Of a DNA stretch of 58,721 bases, positions 9,418-16,939 are shown in pieces; position 1 is the first letter of the stretch; each line of letters begins with the position of its first letter. Source of the stretch: an uncultured Eubacteriales bacterium (GTDB lineage: Bacteria; Bacillota; Clostridia; Christensenellales; CAG-314). Made by a program: the position numbers and the translations under genes. The notes under the pieces are model-generated. The model saw nothing but the letters and a program-made list of their open reading frames with translations. It had not been told where the DNA came from and ran no database searches. The stretch is taken from assembly GCA_900544545.1 (NCBI GenBank), contig UQVY01000012.1, positions 1 through 58,721 of the forward strand, in the 5' to 3' direction.

Positions 9418-9446
9418 ATTGTACCACAAAATTTCCGCTTTTTCAA
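9418..9446 (-). promoter_or_regulatory. Promoter of dnaE
   Basis: On the minus strand, TTGAAA (9441-9446), a 17-nt spacer and TACAAT (9418-9423) lie directly upstream of the dnaE SD. Confidence 0.85.
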
Positions 9447-9983
9447 GTAAAACCCGCAGAGATATACGGCTCTTGATTTTCGTAAGTTCCGAGGTCGTTT
9501 TGCGTTCGGATTTTCGAGTCGGTCAAAAGCAAAAAATCTCCCAATCCAAGCCTGAAATCGTCTTCGGAATCCGTGCGCAAGCCGCAAGCCCGACTCGGAT
9601 TGCGAGGAGATTTTTATAGAAAGTCCGAATAATCCGAGGCTTAAACCGAAAATAATCGGATAAATCGCGGAAAATATTCCGAAATTCCATATAAATCCGA
9701 TTCTTATAAAACGAAAGAGTCTGTTTTGAAAATCCGCATAGTATAATCGGAGTGAGGATGCCGCCGAAAACCCGCGCGGAAAGCCTTGCGGGAATCACGA
9801 ATCTACAAGAAAGCGCGAAAACCCCGAAACTGCAATAGAACGCGAAAACCCCGAAACTGCAATAGAAAACGAAAATTCCGAACCCCACAAATAGAAAATA
9901 AAAATTCCGAAACTGCAAGAAAAGATGGAAATTTCCGAAAACACGATACGGAAATCCGCAGATTCCCGAAAAAAGGAGAAAAT
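9447..9983. other. Gene-free A-rich spacer with repeats
   Basis: No credible ORF with an SD is seen. A TATAAT at 9742-9747 may be the -10 of the downstream membrane protein gene, though no good -35 is placed correctly. The right half contains tandem repeats, listed separately. Confidence 0.6.
9814..9921 (+). repeat. Tandem 27-nt repeats, two exact and two diverged
   Basis: A 27-nt unit beginning CGCGAAAACCCCGAAACTGC is present exactly at 9814-9840 and 9841-9867. Two diverged copies with insertions or deletions follow (about 9868-9896 and 9897-9921). There are no unique spacers, so it is not a CRISPR array. It ends about 60 nt before the next gene. Confidence 0.85.
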
Positions 9984-10364
9984 ATGAACGATTTTACGAC
10001 GGGCATAACCGCCTATCCCGCGGCAGTGCTTTACACGGCGATAGCAGCCGTTTTTATCACGGGGCTGATTAAGCCCTTTATCAAAAAAAGACTCTCTTCC
10101 GCAACGCTCGGCGAAAAACTTTACGCCGACAAGCTTTCCGACGCCTGTTTTTACCTGCTTTTGGCTCTTTGCGCCGTCGGGAGCTGTCTTACCTTTCCGA
10201 TAACCCGAACCCCTTTCGTTTTCGGCGAAGCGGCGGGAATTACGCTTGCGTCGCTGTCGGCGGCGGAGCTTATTTACTCGACTTACGAAAAGGTCGGGCT
10301 TAAAAAGCTCGTTAAAAGCATTCTCGGACTTCTTTCGGGTAAATCCGACCGTCCCGACGAATAA
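9984..10364 (+). CDS. Small membrane protein of unknown function
   Basis: A 126-residue protein with three likely membrane segments: AVLYTAIAAVFITGLIKPF, FYLLLALCAVGSCLTFPI and the region around ITLASLSAAELIYS. Short basic loops and a charged C-terminus follow. The ATG at 9984 has an ideal AAAGGAG upstream. The open frame extends back to 9786, but that part is translated repeat sequence. The layout is loosely holin-like, but I recognise no family and no phage genes surround it. Confidence 0.65.
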   Translation: MNDFTTGITAYPAAVLYTAIAAVFITGLIKPFIKKRLSSATLGEKLYADKLSDACFYLLLALCAVGSCLTFPITRTPFVFGEAAGITLASLSAAELIYSTYEKVGLKKLVKSILGLLSGKSDRPDE

Positions 10365-10474
10365 TCCGTAATCCGCTTCTTTCCGCCCGACTTGCGGGAG
10401 ACGAATCCGCTCTTTCCACTCCGAAAAAATCGACTTGTGAGCATAGGCTTGTTTTTCATTACTCTTCCTCCTCG

Positions 10475-10507
10475 GAAAAAAGGCTTCCCTTTTTCGGGGA
10501 AGCCTTG
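10475..10507 (-). terminator. Terminator of the EamA transporter gene
   Basis: On the minus strand AAGGCTTCCC pairs with GGGAAGCCTT around a short loop, and a six-T run follows (A residues 10475-10480). Confidence 0.9.
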
Positions 10508-10546
10508 TACGGGTTTGAACGGTTCAAGTTTAAGTTATCCTTATCG

Positions 10547-11482
10547 TCAGGTATCGTTATCCGAAGGAGCGGAAGCTTTTTTGAGCTGAGTTTTCTTCTC
10601 CACCCAGGACGGAATAACGTCCGCGAAAAGAATGGCAGCCATAATTATAGCGCCGCCGAGTACGGTTTCCCACTTAAAGGACTCCTCGCCGAGAATTACG
10701 CTGAAAAATACGGCCCATACGTTTTCGAGCGCGAGTATAAGACTTATCTGATAGTCGTAAAGATACTGCTGCGAATAGGTCTGTACCGCGTAGGCGTAGA
10801 TGGTGTTGAGTATGCCCATACATACGAGCGAAATCATCGCCTTGCCCCAATCCACGACTACAAAATCGACGTTATGGTCGAAAGCCGCGAAGCCGATAAG
10901 ACTCAGAAGCGCGACGGTCGCGAACTGCGTGAAGTTTATGCTGTGGGTATCGATTTTCTGGAGAGCCTTGCTTATCACCATATAGTGAAGAGCGAAAGCG
11001 ACCGCGGTAACTATCGCCCACAGAGCCGCGGGCTGGAAGTTGTCGAAATGAGTGAGCGCACCCGAGAGAATCAAGGCTCCGACGGTATAGAGAATAACCG
11101 ACACGACTATGAATTTAGAGGGCTTTCTCTTGAAAATCGCCCAGGAAAGGAAGGGGATTATCACGGTCGAAAGGGAGTTGAGGAAGGCACAGATGGAAGC
11201 GTCGGCGTCCTTCTGGGCTATGGTGAGGCTCATAAACGCCGTGAAAAGCAGAACTCCCGCGGGAATGCAGTACTTTATCGTTTCTTTGGTTATGCGGATT
11301 TTTTTGAAGTAGAAAATTCCGTAAGCAAGCGCGGCTATACCGAAACGCAGAAGGTTGATAAACGACGGAGAAGACCCCAGACCGCTGTCGTTAGCCCATT
11401 TTAGGAAAACGAAACCCATACCCCAGACTATGGATACGGTAAAGCAAAGAATCGTAGAAAGTTTGTTTTTGTTGACAGCCAT
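10547..11482 (-). CDS. EamA/DMT-family transporter
   Basis: An integral membrane exporter of the drug/metabolite transporter superfamily with two EamA repeats and about ten hydrophobic helices over 311 residues. Typical features are the first helix with a WG pair (FTVSIVWGMGFVFLKWA) and the second-repeat block LALENVWAVFFSVILGEE, whose E-N and GE residues are conserved in EamA proteins. The ATG at 11480-11482 follows AAAGGAGG; the longer upstream frame lacks an SD and overlaps the promoter. It is monocistronic, with its own promoter and terminator. Substrate cannot be predicted. Confidence 0.88.
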   Translation of the reverse strand: MAVNKNKLSTILCFTVSIVWGMGFVFLKWANDSGLGSSPSFINLLRFGIAALAYGIFYFKKIRITKETIKYCIPAGVLLFTAFMSLTIAQKDADASICAFLNSLSTVIIPFLSWAIFKRKPSKFIVVSVILYTVGALILSGALTHFDNFQPAALWAIVTAVAFALHYMVISKALQKIDTHSINFTQFATVALLSLIGFAAFDHNVDFVVVDWGKAMISLVCMGILNTIYAYAVQTYSQQYLYDYQISLILALENVWAVFFSVILGEESFKWETVLGGAIIMAAILFADVIPSWVEKKTQLKKASAPSDNDT

Positions 11483-11585
11483 TTCAGAATCCTCCTTTGC
11501 GCGGATTGCTCGTCGGAATCGCGCTTTCTGTAATATTTCCGCCCTTTTTCCGCAGACTTTCCGCAAACGGGCGAAAAACATACCG

Positions 11586-11614
11586 ATTATAGCACGAATT
11601 CCGTTTTTTAGCAA
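11586..11614 (-). promoter_or_regulatory. Promoter of the EamA transporter gene
   Basis: On the minus strand, TTGCTA (11609-11614), a 17-nt spacer and TATAAT (11586-11591) lie about 100 nt before the ATG. Confidence 0.8.
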
Positions 11615-11897
11615 ATAAAAAGCGTGAGGGGAAGCGTTCTTTAAGCAGTCATTTCCGTTACGTATGTATCTGTTTAGCGGATTAAAAGGATTTCTTTCCG
11701 CCCGAAAATGTCCGGGGAAAAAGGAAAAACCTCCGCAAATGCGGAGAAATTTCCGAAAAAAAGAGAGCTTGACTTAAAGCGGAATCTCGCGACCACGACG
11801 CAAAATCCGCAGAATTTCACAAAAACGAAAAATCTTAAGCTCAGCCCGTCCGAAACGAAACCCGAAATCAAGCCCGTTCGGGACGGAATCCGACGAC

Positions 11898-12152
11898 TCA
11901 GTAGTTATCGGTAAGACCGAGAAAATAATCCGCGCTTATATCGAAAGCCAGCGACATTCTCCTCAATATGTCGTAGCCCGGCTTGGATTTACCTCTGAGC
12001 CATTCGCTGACCTGACTCTGCTTAACGCCGATTTTCGTCGCAAAAGCCGTCTGCGTCAGATAATTTTCGCTGAGAAAGTCCCTCAATATGACGGGGAAGC
12101 TCTTTTCATTGTTGTCCGATGAATTTTCTGTTGCGCTTTTTTGGGTATTCAT
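11898..12152 (-). CDS. Small XRE-family HTH regulator
   Basis: An 84-residue DNA-binding protein that is essentially a single Cro/CI-type helix-turn-helix. The helix-turn-helix is in TQTAFATKIGVKQSQVSEWL, followed by the usual closing helices (ILRRMSLAFDISADYFLGL). It has no effector domain. It is divergent from the strong promoter at 12188-12216, whose spacer contains an ATAGAA-2-TTCTAT inverted repeat, a plausible operator. The minus-strand sequence before its ATG has a TATAAT, but no -35 is clear, which would fit a regulated or weak promoter. Auto-control of the divergent pair is an inference. Confidence 0.85.
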   Translation of the reverse strand: MNTQKSATENSSDNNEKSFPVILRDFLSENYLTQTAFATKIGVKQSQVSEWLRGKSKPGYDILRRMSLAFDISADYFLGLTDNY

Positions 12153-12187
12153 ACAAAATTATTATATGAAAAAGGCATTGAAATCAC

Positions 12188-12216
12188 TTGACTTATAGAA
12201 AATTCTATCGTATAAT
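12188..12216 (+). promoter_or_regulatory. Strong promoter with inverted-repeat operator candidate
   Basis: TTGACT (12188-12193), a 17-nt spacer and TATAAT (12211-12216). The spacer holds ATAGAA AA TTCTAT (12195-12208), a symmetric site between the hexamers and a natural target for the neighbouring XRE protein. Confidence 0.8.
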
Positions 12217-12222
12217 ACGAAA

Positions 12223-12356
12223 ATGCGCAGCAACCTGCGCTCCGTCGGAAGCTCCGTCGGAAAAATCTGCCGCCGAACGTGCGTCTTCCTTCAAGTCGGC
12301 TTTGACGCGCGGAATCCGGAGGACTCGCCCGAGGGGGGACGGGTCATTTTCTTTTC
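12223..12356 (+). ncRNA. Possible unrecognised non-coding transcript
   Basis: Sequence downstream of the strong promoter has no ORF with an SD. It starts with a perfect GCGCAG-CAAC-CTGCGC hairpin (12225-12240) and contains a direct repeat CTCCGTCGGAA. It ends near CCCG-AGGGGGGA-CGGG followed by a pyrimidine run TCATTTTCTTTT, a weak terminator candidate. A 9-nt word CAAGTCGGC occurs within it and again just after it. I do not recognise it as 6S, SRP or RNase P RNA. It might instead be only an untranslated leader. Confidence 0.3.
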
Positions 12357-12408
12357 CCCGTCAAGTCGGCCGCGAATCAAAAAAACAAAAGAAAATGCGC
12401 TAAAACGC

Positions 12409-12437
12409 TTGCAATTATGAGCGTAAAGTGATACACT
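12409..12437 (+). promoter_or_regulatory. Promoter of the tRNA-Val/tRNA-Ala pair
   Basis: TTGCAA (12409-12414), a 17-nt spacer and TACACT (12432-12437) end 8 nt before the first tRNA. Confidence 0.8.
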
Positions 12438-12445
12438 TGAAGCGT

Positions 12446-12521
12446 GGGCAATTGACTCAGCCGGTAGAGTGCCTCCGTCACATGGAGGAAGTCAGGGGTT
12501 CGAGTCCCTTATTGCCCACCA
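12446..12521 (+). tRNA. tRNA-Val (anticodon CAC)
   Basis: Acceptor GGGCAAT pairs with ATTGCCC and CCA is encoded. Anticodon stem CCTCC/GGAGG encloses loop GTCACAT, giving anticodon CAC for GUG codons. The T-arm AGGGG-TTCGAGT-CCCTT is intact. Confidence 0.93.
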
Positions 12522-12541
12522 TTTTCCGATTCCGTAAGCTT

Positions 12542-12617
12542 GGGGTTATGGCGCAGTTGGTAGCGCGATACGTTCGCAACGTATAGGTCAGGGGTTCGAA
12601 TCCCCTTAGCTCCACCA
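12542..12617 (+). tRNA. tRNA-Ala (anticodon CGC)
   Basis: Acceptor GGGGTTA pairs with TAGCTCC (with G-U pairs) and CCA is encoded. Anticodon stem ATACG/CGTAT encloses loop TTCGCAA, giving anticodon CGC for GCG codons. It is 20 nt after tRNA-Val and probably cotranscribed. Confidence 0.93.
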
Positions 12618-12693
12618 ACTGCTTTATGCAGTCGTTTTTCCGAAGGCTTTCAAAGGCTTTCGGAATGTCGGTTTTATTCGGGAGGAAAAAGAC

Positions 12694-12918
12694 ATGGGAA
12701 AAACCAGTAAGGATTATTTCGGCTGGGGTTGGCTTATAAGCCTTATTCTTGCGATTATTCCGGTAACTTCGTGCGTACTCGGCGCGGTTACGAGAATTAT
12801 GGAAGGCAAGATTGTCGCCGGTATCCTGAGATTAGTTCTCGGCTGGAACGTTATCTGGATTCTCGATATAGTGCTTATCGCTATGCGCGGAAGAATCCTC
12901 AGGATCCTCAATATTTAA
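12694..12918 (+). CDS. Small two-helix membrane protein
   Basis: A 74-residue hydrophobic protein with two predicted membrane helices, ISLILAIIPVTSCVLGAVT and AGILRLVLGWNVIWILDIVL, and a basic C-terminus. The ATG follows GGGAGGAAAAAGAC. A strong terminator follows. Position after the tRNA genes suggests it may be read from the same promoter. I do not recognise a family with certainty; the layout resembles small YqaE-like or DUF-type membrane proteins, but no diagnostic motif supports a name. Confidence 0.7.
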   Translation: MGKTSKDYFGWGWLISLILAIIPVTSCVLGAVTRIMEGKIVAGILRLVLGWNVIWILDIVLIAMRGRILRILNI

Positions 12919-12939
12919 TCGTACACAAATTTTGCCATG

Positions 12940-12976
12940 GGAGGGTGTCGGATTTCGGTCCGGCATCCTCCTTTTT
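12940..12976 (+). terminator. Strong terminator after the small membrane protein
   Basis: A 13-bp stem (12940-12952 with 12959-12971) allowing G-U pairs, then five Ts. Confidence 0.9.
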
Positions 12977-13078
12977 CGTTTTCGGCTCGTTTGCTTAGGC
13001 CGGCTGAATTTTATCGGCGGATTTATTCGGGAATCTACGCTTTTACCGAAATATACCCGCGCAAAACGCGAAAAACGC

Positions 13079-13107
13079 TTGACAATCGTTTTTCAAAGCG
13101 GTATAAT
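13079..13107 (+). promoter_or_regulatory. Promoter of rpmE
   Basis: Consensus TTGACA (13079-13084), a 17-nt spacer and TATAAT (13102-13107), 46 nt before the rpmE ATG. Confidence 0.9.
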
Positions 13108-13153
13108 AAGACGGTTACTGCGAAAGGCAGAATAAGTGAGTGAGGTAATAGCC

Positions 13154-13357
13154 ATGAAAGAAAACATACATCCGCAATATCATGAAGTGACTGTTGTATG
13201 CGCTTGCGGCGCTTCCTTTAAATCCGGAAGCACGAAAAAAGGCGATACGATCCGTGTTGATATCTGCAACAAGTGCCATCCCTACTTCACGGGCAAACAG
13301 AAGCTCGTTGACGCAGGCGGACGCGTTGATAAATTCAAGAAAAGATACGGTATTTAA
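13154..13357 (+). CDS. rpmE: Ribosomal protein bL31, zinc-binding form
   Basis: Large-subunit ribosomal protein bL31. The 67 residues start MKENIHPQYHEVTV, keep the CAC and CNKC cysteines that bind zinc in the C+ paralogue, and have the signature CHPYFTGKQKLVDAGGRVD. The ATG at 13154 follows GAGGTAA. An in-frame upstream ATG at 13136 would add six residues not seen in the family. It is monocistronic with a consensus promoter and a strong terminator. No Zur-like operator was evident. Confidence 0.96.
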   Translation: MKENIHPQYHEVTVVCACGASFKSGSTKKGDTIRVDICNKCHPYFTGKQKLVDAGGRVDKFKKRYGI

Positions 13358-13367
13358 TAGATGCTTC

Positions 13368-13397
13368 GGACGATTCCTTTTCGAATCGTCCTTTTTT
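13368..13397 (+). terminator. Terminator of rpmE
   Basis: GGACGATTC (13368-13376) pairs perfectly with GAATCGTCC (13383-13391), followed by six Ts. Confidence 0.93.
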
Positions 13398-13452
13398 ATT
13401 TTATCTTAATTTCAGCTTTGTTTTCTGCGTTTTCCGCGGATTTTTCGCTTTT

Positions 13453-14607
13453 TTATTCTTCTTCGGGCTCTTCGGTTTCTCGCGGAAGGTCGTAGGTATC
13501 GAGGAAAGAATGTTTGACGCCGTTTTTCTTATAAGCTATGACCGTTTCGATGTTTACGTTCTCCACGCTCCTGAATATACACTTCTCGACTTCGGGATTG
13601 GTCTTTTTGAGTTCGCGTATAAGCTCCTTCGTTTCCTGTCGTTTGGAACGGGTCCTCGCGGCGGGATTGCAGGTCGTACAGGTATCGGTAAAGCGGCAGG
13701 CGCATTGAATGAAATGCAGGTCGTTATAGTCCCTCCACGCCTTAATGTCCTCTTCGCGGACGAAGTAAAGGGGACGGATGAGTTCCATACCCTTGAAATT
13801 GGTGCTGTGGAGCTTGGGCATCATAGTCTGAATCTGCGCGCCGTGCAGCATTGCCATAAGAATGGTTTCGATTACGTCGTCGTAATGATGACCGAGAGCG
13901 ATTTTATTGCAGCCGAGATCCCGGGCGAAGCTGTAAAGGTAGCCCCTTCTCATTCTCGCGCAGAGATAGCAGGGAGATTTTTCGACGTTATAGACCGATT
14001 CGAAGATATTGCTTTCGAAAATCCGCACGGGAACGTCGAGCCTTCGGGCGTTTTCTTCGATAACGGCGCGGTTCTCGGCGTTGTAGCCCGGGTCCATAAC
14101 GACGTATTCCGCCTCGAATTTCATCTTTCCGTGCCGCAGAAGCTCCTGAAAGAGTTTAGCCATAAGCATCGAATCTTTGCCGCCCGATATACATACGGCA
14201 ACCTTATCGCCGTCTTTGATAAGCTCGTATTCGTTTATCGCCTTGATAAACATACCGAGAAGCTTGCTCTTGAAGCGTTTACGGATACTCTGTTCGACTT
14301 TATAGCAATAGTCGTCGTTGGTTTTACGGCTTAAAACGCCTCTCAGCCATTCGGAATAGCCGCCGTCGAGACTATACGCGTCCACGCCCTTTTCGCAGAG
14401 CTTACGGGCAATTTCCACGCTGAAGACGCCCTTTGCGCAGTAGATTACGTGTTTTTTCGAGAGGTCGAAGTCGGTTTTTCCGAGAAGCTCCTCCTCGCTC
14501 ATTGCGACCGAGCCGGGAATCGTTCCGTAGCCGCGGTCGGTTTCGTTTCTTATATCGTAAAGCACGAAGCCGTTTTCGGGCAGAAGCCCGAGGTCGTTGA
14601 CAGTCAT
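13453..14607 (-). CDS. Rhodanese-TtcA fusion, tRNA thiolation enzyme
   Basis: A 384-residue fusion. Residues 1-95 form a rhodanese (sulfurtransferase) domain with its active Cys in IYCAKGVFS (C57). The rest is an ATP-pyrophosphatase of the TtcA/TtuA family with P-loop SGGKDS (141-146), CxxC at 213-216 and further cysteines at 302, 304, 310 and 313 for an Fe-S cluster. TtcA-type enzymes activate a tRNA base with ATP and insert sulfur. The fused rhodanese could deliver persulfide directly. The target base (s2C32 or s2T54) cannot be read from the sequence. The gene lies 128 nt downstream of the ECF sigma gene on the same strand and might be cotranscribed with it. Confidence 0.85.
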   Translation of the reverse strand: MTVNDLGLLPENGFVLYDIRNETDRGYGTIPGSVAMSEEELLGKTDFDLSKKHVIYCAKGVFSVEIARKLCEKGVDAYSLDGGYSEWLRGVLSRKTNDDYCYKVEQSIRKRFKSKLLGMFIKAINEYELIKDGDKVAVCISGGKDSMLMAKLFQELLRHGKMKFEAEYVVMDPGYNAENRAVIEENARRLDVPVRIFESNIFESVYNVEKSPCYLCARMRRGYLYSFARDLGCNKIALGHHYDDVIETILMAMLHGAQIQTMMPKLHSTNFKGMELIRPLYFVREEDIKAWRDYNDLHFIQCACRFTDTCTTCNPAARTRSKRQETKELIRELKKTNPEVEKCIFRSVENVNIETVIAYKKNGVKHSFLDTYDLPRETEEPEEE

Positions 14608-14735
14608 TTCGAGTCCTTTTCGCCGCAGTCGTTTCCGAGAGCGGCAGAGTGGTTTATTTTTTAGAAGCCGAGAAATTCCGGATTTTTCGGAGCGGCAAAA
14701 AAGCCGCGGAATTCCGAGGGGAATTTGCGGTCGGA

Positions 14736-15227
14736 TTACAGGTTTTTCATAAGCTCGGACAGTCGGGAAAGAGCTTTTTTATGCAGAAGCTTTACGTTGG
14801 AGTAGGACATCCGCATTTTTTCGGCGACGGATACGAGCGTCAGATTTTCGTAATAGTGAAGCACGATAAGGTCGCGGAGCCGCGGCTCGATTTTCCCGAG
14901 GGCGTCGGCAAGCTCGCCGAGAGTTTCTTCCGAGAGAAGCCTTCCGTCGGTTTCGTCTTCCGAAGAGAGCGTTTCCGGAAGTTCGGAGGAAACCTTTCTC
15001 GTCCGGTAATAATCCACGACGGCGTTACGCGTAACCGTGTAAACCCAGGTCGAAACCGAGGCTTTGGATTGGTCGAAGGTAAAAAAACGCTCGCAGATCT
15101 TACAGAAAACGTCGGAAACGACGTCCTCCGCATCGGCGGGATTCCCGATCTTTCCGCGGACGTAACGCCGTACTTTTTCGTGATAATTCTCGGCGATTTC
15201 GGTTCGCAGATCGGAAGCGGCTACCAT
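14736..15227 (-). CDS. ECF-type RNA polymerase sigma factor
   Basis: A 163-residue sigma-70 family protein with only regions 2 and 4. Region 2 includes DAEDVVSDVFCKICERF and STWVYTVTRNAVVDYYR. Region 4 includes LIVLHYYENLTLVSVAEKMR followed by the recognition helix region. It overlaps the preceding 62-residue gene by 7 nt, so they are translationally coupled. It closes the run that begins with the STAS gene at 24949. No classical membrane anti-sigma follows. The RsbW-like kinase in the same run is a possible but unproven partner. Confidence 0.9.
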   Translation of the reverse strand: MVAASDLRTEIAENYHEKVRRYVRGKIGNPADAEDVVSDVFCKICERFFTFDQSKASVSTWVYTVTRNAVVDYYRTRKVSSELPETLSSEDETDGRLLSEETLGELADALGKIEPRLRDLIVLHYYENLTLVSVAEKMRMSYSNVKLLHKKALSRLSELMKNL

Positions 15228-15409
15228 TCGAGTTTGCCGTCCTTTTCTTTTTTCTCGTCGGGCGTACCCGCGGCGGCGACGAAACCGAGCTGGTCGTCGG
15301 TCAGTTCGACGGGATATCTCGATTTCGTTTCGTAAATTATTCTTTCAAGCTTTTCGTTCCGCTGAAACAGCTGGTAATCGAAGAGCTTTCTTAAAGCGGA
15401 TTCGGTCAT
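15221..15409 (-). CDS. 62-residue protein with leader-like ELTDDQL motif
   Basis: Starts at the ATG at 15407-15409, which follows AAGGAGACGATAAT and overlaps the radical SAM stop as ATGA. An upstream in-frame ATG (15454) lies inside the radical SAM gene. The first half is helical and charged (LRKLFDYQLFQRNEKLERII). The second half carries ELTDDQLGFVAAAG, close to the ELSDDELxxVAGG end of Nif11-like and NHLP leader peptides, but is followed only by a 15-residue charged tail without Cys. It could be a leader-derived regulator, a sigma-factor partner, or a minimal precursor. Position between maturase and sigma factor supports a role in the peptide system. Confidence 0.75.
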   Translation of the reverse strand: MTESALRKLFDYQLFQRNEKLERIIYETKSRYPVELTDDQLGFVAAAGTPDEKKEKDGKLEW

Positions 15410-16818
15410 ATTATCGTCTCCTTGGAAGTAACCGTATTCATAGTCGAAAGACATCTGTAACCGCGAAGAGCTTCGGCTATTTTACGAGGATAATTCTTTT
15501 TGAAAAACACGCATTTAAGCGGATCGCGTCCGAGCTTGTTTCCCGTAAGAGCGAGAGCGAGGGCGCGGCAGCCCCCTGCGCAGTAACGGAAAAATTCACA
15601 GGAACCGCAGTCGGAATCGGATTGCTTCAGAGTCCCGAGAGTCGTCGTAACTTCGGAGAGATATCTGCTTTCCGAAAGAAGCTCCCGAAGAGGCGTGGTT
15701 TTGACGTTCCCTACGTTGTCGCCGTGAGCCTCGTAATAACCCGACATTTGCAGGCACGGACAGAGATTTCCGTTGGCTTCGACGGCAACCATACCTCTGT
15801 TGCCGCGGCAGACCGGAAGAGAATCCCTGTATTCTCCTTCGCCGCATTCCACGGGATTGAGGGAATAAGCCGAATCGCGAGGATAAAAGGACAAGAACTG
15901 CCAGATATCCACGTCAATCTTCGAAATCTCTCCCGCAAGCGAAGAAACGAGCTTTATTCCTTCGTCGTAATATTCCTCCACGCCGAGAGTAGCGTTTCCT
16001 GCGTTCTTTTCCCATCTCGGAGATTCGGTCGTCCGGATAATACGGATTTTCGACGCTCCGAGCCGTTCCGCAAGAAGGACGGTTTCCCGCATAGAGGAGA
16101 GATTGACGCGGTTCACGTTGGTCTGAAGCTTGACGTCGAAACCTTTGTCCGCGCAGAGCTTAATTGCGCGCAAAGCGTCTTCCTCCGCGCCCTTGCGGTT
16201 TCTCATCCAGTCGTGATAACCTACGCCGTCGAAGGATATTTTCATAAGCGGACGGCAGCCGAAGGAATCCATTTCGTCGAGAATCTTTTCAGTCAGAAAG
16301 AATCCGTTGGTATTAAGCTCCTCGACGAACATTCCTCTTTCGTGAATGCCGCGGAGAATCTTCATAAAGTCGGGATGAAGCATAGGCTCCCCGCCCGTTA
16401 TCGTGAAGGCGTGAATTCCGCAGTCCCGAGCTTCGTCGAGAAGCTTTTCGGCTTCTTCGAGCGTCCATTGACTCTGAAGGGGAGCGTTGTCGGCGGCGTT
16501 GAAGCAATGACGGCAGTTGTAATTGCATTTTCCCGTAATCATAAAGTTCATCGCGGGGAAATAGCGGTTGTCGCAATGTCTGTATTTTTGATTTTCGGAA
16601 AGAGTTTCTCCGTTTTCCGCGGGACGGCACAAGCCTTTGTCGAAGAGGAGTTTAAGCGCGGGCGAATCGGGGATATCCGTGAGTCCGTCGCAGCGGAGGA
16701 GAATATCGAATTCGTCTTTTTTAAGTCCGCGGGCGTCTCTTATTACCGAAACGTAAAACGCGTAAGGCACGAGTTTCCACGAACGAAGCGAAACGTAAGG
16801 ATTAAGTATATACTTCAT
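15406..16818 (-). CDS. Radical SAM/SPASM peptide maturase
   Basis: A 470-residue radical SAM enzyme. Residues 1-90 form an N-terminal domain (ILNPYVSLRSWKLVPYAFYV) that may act in peptide recognition. The radical SAM cluster motif CNYNCRHC is at C98/C102/C105. TITGGEPMLHPDF is the glycine-rich SAM-binding strand. A SPASM region near the C-terminus has CGSCEFFRYCAGGC and a final KCVFF Cys, for auxiliary Fe-S clusters. Such enzymes commonly make thioether or C-C crosslinks in ribosomal peptides. The ATG at 16816-16818 follows AGAGGA; the longer frame back to 16977 is basic non-domain sequence. The N-terminal 90 residues recur in a remnant at 57527-57856 beside the peptide precursors, which links the two loci. 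Confidence 0.9.
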   Translation of the reverse strand: MKYILNPYVSLRSWKLVPYAFYVSVIRDARGLKKDEFDILLRCDGLTDIPDSPALKLLFDKGLCRPAENGETLSENQKYRHCDNRYFPAMNFMITGKCNYNCRHCFNAADNAPLQSQWTLEEAEKLLDEARDCGIHAFTITGGEPMLHPDFMKILRGIHERGMFVEELNTNGFFLTEKILDEMDSFGCRPLMKISFDGVGYHDWMRNRKGAEEDALRAIKLCADKGFDVKLQTNVNRVNLSSMRETVLLAERLGASKIRIIRTTESPRWEKNAGNATLGVEEYYDEGIKLVSSLAGEISKIDVDIWQFLSFYPRDSAYSLNPVECGEGEYRDSLPVCRGNRGMVAVEANGNLCPCLQMSGYYEAHGDNVGNVKTTPLRELLSESRYLSEVTTTLGTLKQSDSDCGSCEFFRYCAGGCRALALALTGNKLGRDPLKCVFFKKNYPRKIAEALRGYRCLSTMNTVTSKETII

Positions 16819-16939
16819 AGAAAGTCCTCTCTTTACCGACGGAATATATCGTTGCTTCTCCGACAGGCGTTCTTTGTATTTCTTTATACGAAAAACTTTG
16901 CACCAAGGACAGAAAAAACGACGGATTTTCGGAAAAACG

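Noticed and set aside
9814..9921. Possible CRISPR array
   Set aside because: Units are contiguous with no unique spacers, and copies decay along the array. No cas genes are in the window.
12223..12420. 65-codon ORF after the strong promoter
   Set aside because: Its ATG lies within a few bases of the presumed transcription start with no SD. The sequence (MRSNLRSVGSSVGKICRR...) has no domain and looks like translated structured RNA.
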